A DNA stretch of 8,592 nt from Mageeibacillus sp. UBA5734 (GCA_002419365.1 DIGA01000032.1:1-8592), one strand, 5' to 3'; shown: positions 1 through 7,080, numbered from the stretch's first letter. Notes: generated from the sequence alone by a model not told the origin. Numbers and translations are program-made.

Positions 1-715
1 TAGTCAAAGAAACGTTGACATCGAATTGTTTGAAAGAATTGACCAACGTCAGGAAGGTCGATACGGTAAATGCCGGAGCAACGAGTGGAACCAGAATGGC
101 TTTGGTACGCTGGAGAAAATTTGCGCCATCAATCTGGGCGGCCTCAAGGAGAGAAACAGGCACATTCTGGATGGCTGCAACATAGATCATCATGATATAT
201 CCGGCATATTGCCAGCTGCCGACGATGACAATGGCTGCCAGGGCAGTACTCCCTTTGCCCAGCAGGGAGCTGGTCAGTGACTCAATCCCCATAGACTCAG
301 CAAATCCCGGGATGGCGTTGACAAAAATAAATTGCCAGACATAACCAAGAACGATGCCACCAATCAGGTTAGGCGTAAAAAATCCGGAACGGTAAAAGTT
401 CCGGAACTTGATGTTGGATGTCACCATCATGGCCAAAATCAGGGCAACCAGATTGATGACAATGACATTGGCCGCCGTGTAGACGGTTGTTACCAGAAAC
501 GAGTAGTGGAATTTGACATCTGAAAAGATGACTGAGAAATTCTTAAGTCCGACAAAATTGATCTTGTCTTGGATGGCTCCATTCCAGTCCGTAAGCGAAA
601 AATACAACCCCATGAAAAATGGGATGATGACAACGAGTATGAAGGCAGTCAGCGAGGGGGCCAAAAACAATGCATTGACCAACCTGTTATTTTGTTTCAT
701 GCCCTGGGTTTTCAT
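1..715 (-). CDS. Sugar-type ABC transporter permease, MalF/UgpA-like (3' end beyond window)
   Basis: This is an inner-membrane subunit of a binding-protein-dependent ABC importer, most likely for a carbohydrate. 238 residues are visible from the start, and the gene runs off the left edge; family members are usually about 290-310 residues. Hydrophobic membrane segments lie near residues 13-40, 72-98, 110-133 and 157-180. The cytoplasmic EAA loop that docks on the ATPase is clear at residues 191-210 (EAAQIDGA, then ILVP). The ATG at 715-713 is chosen because a GGAGGA ribosome site lies 9 bases upstream (725-730). The next in-frame Met at 700 is too far from it. The gene follows the solute-binding protein gene in the same direction across a 101-base gap holding a strong stem-loop. 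The second permease (MalG-like) would be expected beyond position 1. The substrate cannot be told from this part. Confidence 0.93.
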   Translation of the reverse strand, partial: MKTQGMKQNNRLVNALFLAPSLTAFILVVIIPFFMGLYFSLTDWNGAIQDKINFVGLKNFSVIFSDVKFHYSFLVTTVYTAANVIVINLVALILAMMVTSNIKFRNFYRSGFFTPNLIGGIVLGYVWQFIFVNAIPGFAESMGIESLTSSLLGKGSTALAAIVIVGSWQYAGYIMMIYVAAIQNVPVSLLEAAQIDGANFLQRTKAILVPLVAPAFTVSTFLTLVNSFKQFDVNVSLT

Positions 716-753
716 GCAGGTCTATCCTCCGATTCTGGTTAGCACCTGACTGT

Positions 754-784
754 GCGAAATGCAGGCTTCAGGCCTGCATTTCGC
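754..784 (-). other. Intergenic stem-loop between solute-binding protein and permease genes
   Basis: A perfect 13-bp inverted repeat (754-766 and 772-784) has a 5-base loop and lies between the stop at 817 and the permease start at 715. Neither side is followed by a T-run, so it does not look like a full rho-independent terminator. In known maltose-type operons, such hairpins stabilise the upstream binding-protein mRNA or partly attenuate read-through, giving more binding protein than permease. That role is inferred here; the structure itself is read directly. Confidence 0.75.
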
Positions 785-816
785 GTTCAATCAGTCAAGC
801 AAGGTTAGATCACAAA

Positions 817-2145
817 TCAGCCGAGAAGATCCGGAACAGTTGCTACTTCACCCTTGATGAGTTCGACAAAGCCAGCTGTGTCGACAGCACCGGAAGCGAG
901 TTGTTCATAGATCGGGCCCAGGGTGTCCATACCAAAGCCGCTCGGCATCTTGTACTGCTGCCAGCTATATGTTTTGCCAGCTGAAGCCCATTCCATGATG
1001 CTCTTGGACAGCGGAACAGCCGGGGTCAGTTTGACGGACTTGAAAGCAGGGATCATGCCAGCAGCTTCGACCATGTATTTATGGCCGGCTTCGGTGGTTG
1101 CGATGGCATTGAGGAATTTCTTGGCTTCTTCAGCACCGGCGCTGTCGCCATTGACGACATACCAGGACGGCGGAGCAGCGAGTACGCCGTCGGTGTCTTC
1201 CACAAACGGGGCGTGAGGAGCATAGGCCATTTCAAAGCTGGCTTCCAAGGTCTTCAGGGTTGGGTCAACCCAGTTGCCCTGGTGCAGGAAGACGGTCTTA
1301 CCGGCAGCAAAAGCCTGAGCCTGGGCGTCATAGTTGCCATTGAGCAGGACTTCCTTGTCAGCATACTGGAAGAGCATGTTGACATACTCGGCATACTGTT
1401 TCAGACGGGGTTCGTCAACTTCGCCAGCCAGCAGCTTGTCGATCACAGTTGTGTCGCCATAAGGCAAGCCAGCTGTGAGGTAGATATTGAAGTTATGCAG
1501 ACCGGTAACCCAGGTCATGCCCGTTGCCGTAGAAGCAGCCATGGACACGACTGCGTCGATGCCGAGGTCGGCCTTCATGCCATCCAGCTTTTCAAAAGCA
1601 GCCTTATAGGCATTGAAGTTGGTCAGAGTCTTGGGATCGATGCCAGCTTTGTCGAGCAGGGCTTTGTTGTATGCCATGCCATAGCCTTCGATGGCTACAG
1701 GGAAGCCAATGATTTTGCCATCAACTGTGTAGGCGAAATCAGTGTCAGCGACCCAGGGCTGGTCTCCAAGATCGGCAATGATGTCTTTCCAGTCAGAATA
1801 TCCGGCAGGGCCTTCAATAACGAAAATGTCAGGCATATTGCCAGACTGGAGCTGAGCTTTGAGGTTGCCGCCGTAATCAGCGCCACCACCGGTGGTTGCA
1901 ATTTCGACGGTAACGCCAGCAGTTTTGCTGTACTCAGCAGCAAATGCTTTGAGTTGTTCGTCGATTTCAACTTTGTTATTGGCAAGGACAATTTTTTCGA
2001 CTGCCGGTTTTTCTGCGGGGGCTGCCGTGGTTTCTGCCGCAGCGCTGGTGGCAGCAGGTGCTGCAGTGGTTGTCGTGGTTGAGCCACAGGCAGCCAGAGA
2101 TAAGACGAGGGTGACAAGCAGGATGATGGACAGTACTTTTCTCAT
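817..2145 (-). CDS. ABC transporter solute-binding lipoprotein, family 1 (carbohydrate type)
   Basis: This is an extracellular binding protein that captures a solute, probably a sugar or oligosaccharide, and hands it to the permease encoded downstream. It has 442 residues. The N-terminus is a lipoprotein signal: MRK, a hydrophobic stretch at 5-19, and a lipobox LAAC ending at Cys20, the expected lipidation site. Residues about 21-48 are a Thr/Ala/Pro-rich linker to the membrane. Family-1 hallmarks follow. GKIIGFPVAIEGYGMAYNK at 143-161 corresponds to the usual 'GK.YG.P......YYNK' segment. AFAAGKTVFLHQGNW, around 279-292, matches the conserved 'F..GK.A....G.W' segment. Start: GAGGAGG at 2150-2156 sits 4 bases upstream of the ATG. 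It is the first gene of the operon, with the permease next. The exact ligand is not deducible; MsmE- or UgpB-like roles are both possible. Confidence 0.93.
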   Translation of the reverse strand: MRKVLSIILLVTLVLSLAACGSTTTTTAAPAATSAAAETTAAPAEKPAVEKIVLANNKVEIDEQLKAFAAEYSKTAGVTVEIATTGGGADYGGNLKAQLQSGNMPDIFVIEGPAGYSDWKDIIADLGDQPWVADTDFAYTVDGKIIGFPVAIEGYGMAYNKALLDKAGIDPKTLTNFNAYKAAFEKLDGMKADLGIDAVVSMAASTATGMTWVTGLHNFNIYLTAGLPYGDTTVIDKLLAGEVDEPRLKQYAEYVNMLFQYADKEVLLNGNYDAQAQAFAAGKTVFLHQGNWVDPTLKTLEASFEMAYAPHAPFVEDTDGVLAAPPSWYVVNGDSAGAEEAKKFLNAIATTEAGHKYMVEAAGMIPAFKSVKLTPAVPLSKSIMEWASAGKTYSWQQYKMPSGFGMDTLGPIYEQLASGAVDTAGFVELIKGEVATVPDLLG

Positions 2146-2193
2146 AGTTCCTCCTCTAAATGTGACCCGCTATGCTGAGCCACTGATTTAACT

Positions 2194-2258
2194 CGCACAA
2201 TCGATTAATGGGTGACTGCTCATGACTGTTTATAGTCATCTTTGCAACCGATTGCGCG
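2194..2258 (-). promoter_or_regulatory. Foldable leader / operator-like inverted repeat of the ABC operon
   Basis: In the ABC-operon transcript, CGCGCAATCG (2258-2249) can pair with CGATTGTGCG (2203-2194) over 10 bp with one G-U pair. This encloses a 6-bp hairpin formed by 2222-2227 and 2234-2239. As DNA, the same arms contain LacI/CcpA-like words centred on CG: GCAACCGATTGC at 2244-2255 and CAATCGATTAA at 2198-2208, 47 bp apart. Both sites lie just downstream of the proposed transcription start. It could be an RNA control structure or a pair of repressor operators; the sequence alone does not decide. Confidence 0.45.
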
Positions 2259-2269
2259 AACACACTTGT

Positions 2270-2298
2270 ATAATATCACAAAGATATTGAAAATATCA
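2270..2298 (-). promoter_or_regulatory. Probable extended -10 promoter of the ABC transporter operon
   Basis: On the minus strand TG-A-TATTAT (2278-2270) is an extended -10 element. At 17 bp the -35 position holds only TGATAT (2298-2293), so recognition would depend on the extended -10 or an activator. Transcription would start near 2263, giving a leader of about 118 bases before the solute-binding gene. Confidence 0.5.
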
Positions 2299-2626
2299 TT
2301 TTGCACAAATATTAAAAATTACAATTTTTTGTATTTTATTTTACATTTTTGAAAAAATATGGTGGACGCACCTCACGATTTTGTCTGTTTATTTACGCAC
2401 ATCGGCCAAACATTTGTTTTGTGTCATTCGCTTGTTATATAGTTACAAGTGTCAGATTGCACAAGTTATTGCTTGGAGAGAGCATTGACAAAACATCGTT
2501 GCATTGTACAAGACAGTGACTGGTTGGGCGAGGTCTCCTGTCTAGTTGTATAGCTTGCATCGCTTCGCCTGGATACTCACAGAAAAAGCTGATTCACAGG
2601 TTACACTTTTACCAATATCTGTCCTT

Positions 2627-2632
2627 TATAAT
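2627..2632 (+). promoter_or_regulatory. Probable -10 box of the rubrerythrin promoter
   Basis: A consensus TATAAT lies 35 bases before the rubrerythrin ATG, giving a start near 2639 and a short leader holding AGGAGG at 2652-2657. No good -35 stands at 16-18 bp; TTACAC at 2601 would need a 20-bp spacer. An activator or weak basal promoter is therefore possible. Only the -10 is well supported. Confidence 0.45.
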
Positions 2633-2666
2633 GATACTAACTTGCATTAACAGGAGGACCCCTTAC

Positions 2667-3206
2667 ATGAAATTCAGATGCACCGTTTGTGGTTACATTG
2701 CCGAAGGCGAAGCCGCGCCCGAGTTCTGCCCCCAGTGCAAAGCACCGGCCAGCAAGTTCGTTGTGGTCGAAGAAGGCGTGATGTCCTGGGCTGCCGAGCA
2801 TGTCATTGGTGTGGCCAAGGGTGTTGACCCTCGCATCATCGAAGGCCTGCAGATGAACTTTGCCGGCGAATGCACCGAGGTCGGCATGTACCTGGCCATG
2901 TCCCGTGCCGCCGATCGCGAAGGTTATCCGGAAGTTGCAGAGGCATACAAGCGCATCGCTTTCGAGGAAGCTGAGCACGCTGCCCGTTTCGCGGAAATGC
3001 TCGGCGAGGTCGTCAGTGCCGAATCCAAGCAGAATCTCAAAGTCCGTGTCGAAGCAGAATATGGCGCCACCCAGGGTAAAACCGATCTGGCCAAGCTGGC
3101 CAAAGAACTTGGCTATGACGCCATCCATGACGCCGTCCATGAAATGGCCCGTGACGAGGCCCGTCATGGCAAAGCTTTCAAAGGCTTGCTCGAGCGCTAC
3201 TTCTAA
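2667..3206 (+). CDS. Reverse rubrerythrin (rubredoxin domain N-terminal, diiron domain C-terminal)
   Basis: This is a cytoplasmic non-heme diiron protein of 179 residues. Family members act as NAD(P)H-dependent peroxide and oxygen reductases with electron-donor partners. Unlike classical rubrerythrin, the rubredoxin-like Fe(SCys)4 module comes first, with Cys5-x2-Cys8 and Cys21-x2-Cys24. The four-helix ferritin-like domain follows at about residues 55-175. Likely diiron ligands are Glu68 (FAGE), Glu101 and His104 (ExxH), Glu129/Glu131, and Glu164 and His167 (DEARH). This order and the overall sequence match the clostridial reverse rubrerythrins known from Clostridium acetobutylicum, which are strongly induced by oxygen. 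The ATG at 2667 is preferred over an in-frame ATG 36 bases earlier. AGGAGG at 2652-2657 sits 9 bases before it, and the protein then begins at the conserved MKFRC. The gene is a single unit with its own promoter and terminator. Confidence 0.95.
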   Translation: MKFRCTVCGYIAEGEAAPEFCPQCKAPASKFVVVEEGVMSWAAEHVIGVAKGVDPRIIEGLQMNFAGECTEVGMYLAMSRAADREGYPEVAEAYKRIAFEEAEHAARFAEMLGEVVSAESKQNLKVRVEAEYGATQGKTDLAKLAKELGYDAIHDAVHEMARDEARHGKAFKGLLERYF

Positions 3207-3243
3207 GGATCTTTCACGAATAATTCACCTGGCAGACGAAGAG

Positions 3244-3278
3244 AACACCTCGCGGCAGCAGCTGTGAGGTGTTTTTTT
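3244..3278 (+). terminator. Rho-independent terminator of the rubrerythrin gene
   Basis: The arms AACACCTC (3244-3251) and GAGGTGTT (3266-3273) form an 8-bp stem overlapping a run of seven T at 3272-3278. It starts 37 bases after the rubrerythrin stop. The opposite strand has no T-run, so it works in the plus direction only. Confidence 0.88.
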
Positions 3279-3298
3279 ATTACGTTCTGACAAATGCT

Positions 3299-3331
3299 AA
3301 AAGCCCCCAACGAATTTTCACTCGCTGGAGG
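3299..3331 (-). terminator. Rho-independent terminator of the secDF operon
   Basis: On the minus strand, CCTCCAGCGA (3331-3322) pairs with TCGTTGGGGG (3313-3304) over 10 bp with two G-U pairs, followed by C and four T (3302-3299). The wobble pairs would be A-C mismatches in plus-strand RNA, which supports minus-strand use. It lies about 70 bases after the secF stop and faces the rubrerythrin terminator. Confidence 0.75.
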
Positions 3332-3402
3332 CCGTTGTGTTGTACGTCAGGATGATCGATTGTGGTGTGGCTTACGCCCGCTTTGGCTTACTGCCAAAAA
3401 CA

Positions 3403-4326
3403 TCAATACCCTGTGCGTCCACCGCGGGTTTTCCACATGACCCAGAGCGGTCCGGCCAGGCAGATGGTCGAATACGTACCGCTGATCAGGCCTACCATCA
3501 TCGGCAGGGCAAACTGCTTGATGCTGTCGATATTGAAGAAAAAGGCGAAGACGTAGGCGACGCCAATGGCACCAAAAGTAGCCAGGCTGGTGTTGATCGA
3601 GCGGGTCAGGGACTGGTTGATCGAGAGGTCGACTAGCTCAGACAAGGGCAATTTGCCCTTATACAGGCGTTCATTCTCCCGGATCCGGTCATAGACAACG
3701 ATCGTGTCGTTGATCGAGAAGCCGAGAATCGTCAGGACAACCGCTACCAGGGATTCGTTCAGCGGGATGCGCAGGATGACGAACATGAAGAAGGCGACGA
3801 AGACGTCATGGAACAGGGCAACCAGACCCATGACACCGGCCGAGGGGCCCGACATGCTGCGGAAGCTGAACCAGACAAAAGCCACGATCAAGACCGAGGC
3901 CAGGGCGATCGCCCAGAGGCCTTTGGTCAGAAGTTCGCGACCGATGAAAGGATCGACCAGATTGGCGGATTCCAAAGAAAACGTGGTTTCCGGAAAGGTG
4001 GTGACCAGGGCATCCTTGAGGGCAATCTGTTCGTCTGGTGACAGGGCAGAAGATCCAGCGACATTGACGACCAGGAAGGTCTTGTTGTCACCAAGATTGG
4101 TCGTTTCCTGGATAGTCACTTCATTCTGGATCGCAGCACTAACCACTGACTGCGCCTGATCAAGGTCAACCGTGCCCTCGTAAGCGTATTTCAGGATGCT
4201 GCCGCCCTTGAAGGTGATGTCCATCTTGATTCCAAAAATGAGTGAAACCAGGATGCCGGCGATCATGAAGATGGCAGAAAGCAGGAAAAACCATCTGCGG
4301 TTCTGGTAGAAACTAATCTTACGCAT
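3403..4326 (-). CDS. secF: Protein translocase subunit SecF
   Basis: SecF is a membrane component of the SecDF complex. It uses the proton-motive force to help pull preproteins across the membrane after SecA/SecYEG-driven translocation. The protein has 307 residues, close to the family norm of about 300. A first membrane segment lies at about 12-32, followed by ITFKGGS (37-43), the equivalent of the conserved 'DFTGG' motif, then a short extracytoplasmic domain (about 45-130) and five more membrane segments. The signature GFSINDTIVVYDRIREN (202-218) holds Asp207 in the fourth segment, and SLTRSINTSLATF (239-251) is also typical. The ATG at 4326 is chosen over an upstream in-frame one at 4350: AAGGAGG (4333-4339) lies 6 bases before it and the upstream residues MGRRRRQP look non-native. 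It overlaps the end of secD by 8 bases, which suggests translational coupling. Confidence 0.96.
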   Translation of the reverse strand: MRKISFYQNRRWFFLLSAIFMIAGILVSLIFGIKMDITFKGGSILKYAYEGTVDLDQAQSVVSAAIQNEVTIQETTNLGDNKTFLVVNVAGSSALSPDEQIALKDALVTTFPETTFSLESANLVDPFIGRELLTKGLWAIALASVLIVAFVWFSFRSMSGPSAGVMGLVALFHDVFVAFFMFVILRIPLNESLVAVVLTILGFSINDTIVVYDRIRENERLYKGKLPLSELVDLSINQSLTRSINTSLATFGAIGVAYVFAFFFNIDSIKQFALPMMVGLISGTYSTICLAGPLWVMWKTRGGRTGY

Positions 4327-5641
4327 CGGCTGCCTCCTTCTTCTTCCCATAAAGCCACGGATTCTGCAGGGCTTTGAACTGGCTCAGCGAGCCGATCATC
4401 AGGCGGTTGGCAATAACGCCTGTCAAGCCGTTCAAAATAACGCCGACCAAAAGGGAATAACCGAATGACAGCATCGAGCCAGAGCCGAAAATCATCAGGA
4501 TCACAGCCGCAATCGCCACGGTGATGTTACCATCCATAACAGCTGACAACGCTTTATGGAAGCCGTTAGCCAGTGCAGTTGTCAGGGAACTGCCGGCATT
4601 GAGTTCTTCTTTGATGCGTTCAGCGATGATGATGTTGGCATCGACACCCATGCCGATCGAGAGGATGATACCGGCGATTCCCTGCAAGGTCAGGGTCTGC
4701 TGCGGAATCGAAATGGCTAGCAGGATGCCGACCATCTGGCCGAGCAAGCTGAACATGGCGACAAACCCCGGCAAGCGGTAGTAGAGCAGCATGAAGAGCA
4801 TGATCAGGGACAGCGCAACCATGCCAGCCTGGGTCATGACGGAGAGGGCTCCGGCGCCGAGGCTGGGGCTGATTGAGCTCGAGCTGATTGCCTCGAGAGC
4901 AAAGGGCAGGGCACCAGCGTTGATCTTCTGGGCCAGGTCAATGGCATCTTCGCTGGTGCCGATATTGGTGATCATCGCACTGCCATCGGTAATCTTGCTG
5001 ATGACGCGTGGTGAAGAAATCAGGGTTTCGTCCATCAAGATCGAGATTTCACCCTGGGTCGCGACCAATTCACCGGTTGCATCGGCAAAAGCCTTGGCCC
5101 CGGTGGCGTCAAGTTCCAGCAGGACAATCGGATCCGAGGTATTGGGATCGAAAGCAGCTGTTGCCGAGGCAACCTGCGTACCATCCAGCACTTCGGTGCC
5201 GTCTGGCTTACGGAACGTCAGACGGGCCATTTCACCCAATTCTTTGAGGGCTTCTTCCGGATTGAAATCGGTCTCGTCCGATTTCCATGGGTAGCGGACA
5301 ATGATCCGCCCATTGTTCTTTTCGGTGGTGATTTCGCGGTCCAGGATATTGAGATTATCCATGCGCAGTTCGATAACACTGCGGGCCGAAGCCAGGTCAC
5401 CTTCACTGGGAACACCGCTGTAGTCTTTCGGGGCGAAAACCGCCTCCACGCCACCGCGGATGTCGATCCCGAACCGGATCTTGTCGGCGCCATACAATTC
5501 ATAATAGCCGGACTGCCCCGGGACCGGGACATTCAAACCAAAGATGCTGAGCAAAGTGCTCAGGAGTATGATGGCAGCGACAATGAAAAAGGTGATGGGT
5601 CTGGCTTTGACTTTGTTTCTGGCAAAAGATCTTCGGGCCAT
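4319..5641 (-). CDS. secD: Protein translocase subunit SecD
   Basis: SecD is the larger partner of SecF in the auxiliary protein-export complex. It has 440 residues. A membrane segment at about 15-36 precedes the D1 motif FGIDIRGG (57-64, canonical 'LGLDLRGG'). An extracytoplasmic region follows (about 65-260), with the P1 head domain (residues 160-250) that handles the emerging preprotein. The C-terminal membrane domain holds segments near 265-288, 293-312, 318-337, 372-390 and 395-412. GMGVDANIIIAERIKEE (330-346) is the D4 signature, with Asp334 in the proton path. AGAAAGGA (5654-5661) lies 12 bases before the ATG, a slightly long spacing. It is first in a two-gene unit with secF. yajC, often next to secD in other bacteria, is not adjacent here. 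Confidence 0.96.
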   Translation of the reverse strand: MARRSFARNKVKARPITFFIVAAIILLSTLLSIFGLNVPVPGQSGYYELYGADKIRFGIDIRGGVEAVFAPKDYSGVPSEGDLASARSVIELRMDNLNILDREITTEKNNGRIIVRYPWKSDETDFNPEEALKELGEMARLTFRKPDGTEVLDGTQVASATAAFDPNTSDPIVLLELDATGAKAFADATGELVATQGEISILMDETLISSPRVISKITDGSAMITNIGTSEDAIDLAQKINAGALPFALEAISSSSISPSLGAGALSVMTQAGMVALSLIMLFMLLYYRLPGFVAMFSLLGQMVGILLAISIPQQTLTLQGIAGIILSIGMGVDANIIIAERIKEELNAGSSLTTALANGFHKALSAVMDGNITVAIAAVILMIFGSGSMLSFGYSLLVGVILNGLTGVIANRLMIGSLSQFKALQNPWLYGKKKEAADA

Positions 5642-5681
5642 CGTCTTAGCACGTCCTTTCTAAAGGTCACAACAAGGTCCT

Positions 5682-5709
5682 ATTATATCATGATTGTGCA
5701 AGCCCACAA
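5682..5709 (-). promoter_or_regulatory. Extended -10 promoter of secDF
   Basis: On the minus strand TG-A-TATAAT (5690-5682) is a perfect extended -10. TTGTGG (5709-5704) stands 16 bp upstream as a partial -35. Transcription would begin near 5675, about 34 bases before the secD ATG. It lies just after the terminator of the upstream gene, which makes secDF an independent unit. Confidence 0.7.
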
Positions 5710-5719
5710 GCAAGGGATG

Positions 5720-5749
5720 AAAAAACCTGCCAGGCAAGGTCTGGCAGGT
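5720..5749 (-). terminator. Rho-independent terminator of the NlpC/P60 gene
   Basis: A perfect 9-bp stem (ACCTGCCAG at 5725-5733 with CTGGCAGGT at 5741-5749) has a 7-base loop and is followed on the minus strand by six T (5725-5720). It begins 26 bases after the hydrolase stop. The plus side has only A residues after the stem, so it works in the minus direction. Confidence 0.88.
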
Positions 5750-5775
5750 AAAAGGGACTGTCTCAGCAGGAGATT

Positions 5776-7005
5776 TCAGCTGGGGAAACGGCGGACGGTG
5801 AGGATCTTGTATCCGACATTGTAGAAGCTATCCAGGCTGCTGACGACAACTTTGCGCTGGGAAGTCGAGGCGTGGATGACTTTTCCTTCCCCGAGGTAGA
5901 TAGCCAGATGAGTGATGGTGCTGCGGCCATCCTTGGGCCGGGCATCGATGCAGATGACATCTCCGGCCTGGGCATTGTCCAGCGAAACACCTTCGCCGGC
6001 AGAACCAAAGCTGGATGAAGAACGGGGGACACTGACGCCGACCTTGTTATAGGCCCAGTAGACCAGGCCGGAGCAGTCCATGCCTTTGAGGCTTTCACTA
6101 CCATAGACATAAGGTGTCCCCAAGGCTTGATGAGCCAAGTCGACGATGGTATTGCCGGATGCATTGGCTGCGGCATCTCCACCAGCATCAATCGCGGCAT
6201 CCGAGCTGGCACCAGACCCCGGTTTACTCTTGGTCAGGAATTTAGATGCGACATACCCGGTCTGACCATCCCCAAACACAATGCGCGACCACTCGTCACC
6301 GATGCCGGTCCGGTGGACCTTAGCGCCAGAGTCGAGGTTAGCCAGGATGTCATTCTCTGTGGAATAGGATGCGCGGACATTCAGGGATGTACCTTTCACA
6401 TAGAGAGTCTCATCAACAGGTCGGAAAACCATCTCAGTCGTCGTGTACTCGGTTTTGACAAAGCCGACCTGATCGTCCGCTTCGACCTGCAGCCAGTCGC
6501 CAAAAACGCCAATGGCGTGCAGTCGGTCACCCATGACAATCTTGGCCACGATGGCACTGTCAGTGGAAGCTTCTGCGCGAACATTCAGGACATCAGCCTG
6601 GATATAGACATCATAATCGACGGGTTCCAGCACTGGCTCTGCCGGTTCTTCTGCAACAACCATGGCGGATTCGATCCGGGATTCGACAGATTCGACCTGG
6701 GCGGTGCGGTCGACCTCGTTTACAAGAGCGATTTCCGGCTGGGAACGATTGAATGAGGCGTCAGAGAAATCAGCTGCAAGCAGCTCCGGTGCAGCATCAA
6801 GGATCTGGTCAGCTGATTGTTTGGCAACCAGGGCAGGATCAGCTGCAGTGTCAGCGGAGGCAACTGTAACTGTATGAATCCAGGGGGTGGGCAGGCCCAG
6901 CGGCAGAGAAAGGAGCGGGATGGAGATCATGATTGACGCCAGGGACAGGGTCACGATGTTCCTGACCCGGGGGGCTGTCAACTGTCTCACTTTGAAACGC
7001 CGCAT
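5776..7005 (-). CDS. Secreted SH3-domain NlpC/P60 peptidoglycan hydrolase
   Basis: This is a likely D,L-endopeptidase that cuts peptide stems of peptidoglycan, acting outside the membrane during wall growth or turnover. It has 409 residues. A basic start (MRRFKVRQ) and hydrophobic stretch (17-39) form a signal peptide with plausible cleavage after Ala51 (ASA-DT). Residues about 52-130 are acidic and low in complexity. Two bacterial SH3 repeats follow, about 131-190 (VLNVRAEAST) and 199-258 (SLNVRASYST), likely for wall binding. A Gly/Ala/Ser-rich linker (262-285) leads to the NlpC/P60 domain (286-409). The catalytic residues are visible: Cys311 in MDCSGLVYW, His366 in THLAIYLG, and His378 in VIHAS. 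Start: GGAAGGAG (7011-7018) lies 5 bases before the ATG. It is monocistronic, with its own promoter and terminator, and divergent from trpB. The exact bond cut is not shown by the sequence. Confidence 0.94.
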   Translation of the reverse strand: MRRFKVRQLTAPRVRNIVTLSLASIMISIPLLSLPLGLPTPWIHTVTVASADTAADPALVAKQSADQILDAAPELLAADFSDASFNRSQPEIALVNEVDRTAQVESVESRIESAMVVAEEPAEPVLEPVDYDVYIQADVLNVRAEASTDSAIVAKIVMGDRLHAIGVFGDWLQVEADDQVGFVKTEYTTTEMVFRPVDETLYVKGTSLNVRASYSTENDILANLDSGAKVHRTGIGDEWSRIVFGDGQTGYVASKFLTKSKPGSGASSDAAIDAGGDAAANASGNTIVDLAHQALGTPYVYGSESLKGMDCSGLVYWAYNKVGVSVPRSSSSFGSAGEGVSLDNAQAGDVICIDARPKDGRSTITHLAIYLGEGKVIHASTSQRKVVVSSLDSFYNVGYKILTVRRFPS

Positions 7006-7080
7006 GAGGGCTCCTTCCAGCTTCGATGATTATCTGATGGCGAATCGCAGAGCGACTGCCGGAAAAGTCAATTCCAGCGC

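Larger units (their letters stand above)
2146..2666. other. AT-rich divergent regulatory region (ABC operon / rubrerythrin)
   Basis: This is a 521-base gene-free stretch between divergent genes, and I see no credible coding sequence in it. From left to right it holds the foldable ABC-operon leader (2194-2258), an extended -10 promoter on the minus strand (2270-2298) with direct repeats, and a very A/T-rich tract (about 2281-2360) that could act as an UP element. A cluster of ACAAG/CTTGT words spans 2431-2512. A consensus -35-like TTGACA at 2485-2490 has only a weak -10 (TACAAG) after 16 bases. An imperfect inverted repeat lies at 2507-2550, and a TATAAT for the rubrerythrin gene at 2627. Confidence 0.7.

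Noticed and set aside
1081..2082. 333-codon open frame on the plus strand opposite the solute-binding gene
   Set aside because: Shadow of a well-supported gene: biased composition, no ribosome site, no recognisable domain. The minus-strand frame has a lipobox and family-1 motifs.
2269..2274. TATAAT on the plus strand in the divergent region
   Set aside because: There is no -35 at an acceptable distance (TTGCAA would need 21 bp), and about 400 bases separate it from the nearest plus-strand gene. It reads better as the reverse complement of the minus-strand extended -10.
2435..2449. Possible PerR box upstream of rubrerythrin
   Set aside because: Compared with TTATAATNATTATAA, about half the informative positions mismatch, too weak to call.
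2631..2666. Earlier in-frame ATG adding 12 residues to rubrerythrin
   Set aside because: It lies inside the -10 box, upstream of AGGAGG, and the added residues do not belong to the family. The ATG at 2667 fits.
4327..4350. Earlier in-frame ATG adding MGRRRRQP to SecF
   Set aside because: It has no suitable ribosome site. AAGGAGG lies downstream of it, 6 bases before the ATG at 4326.
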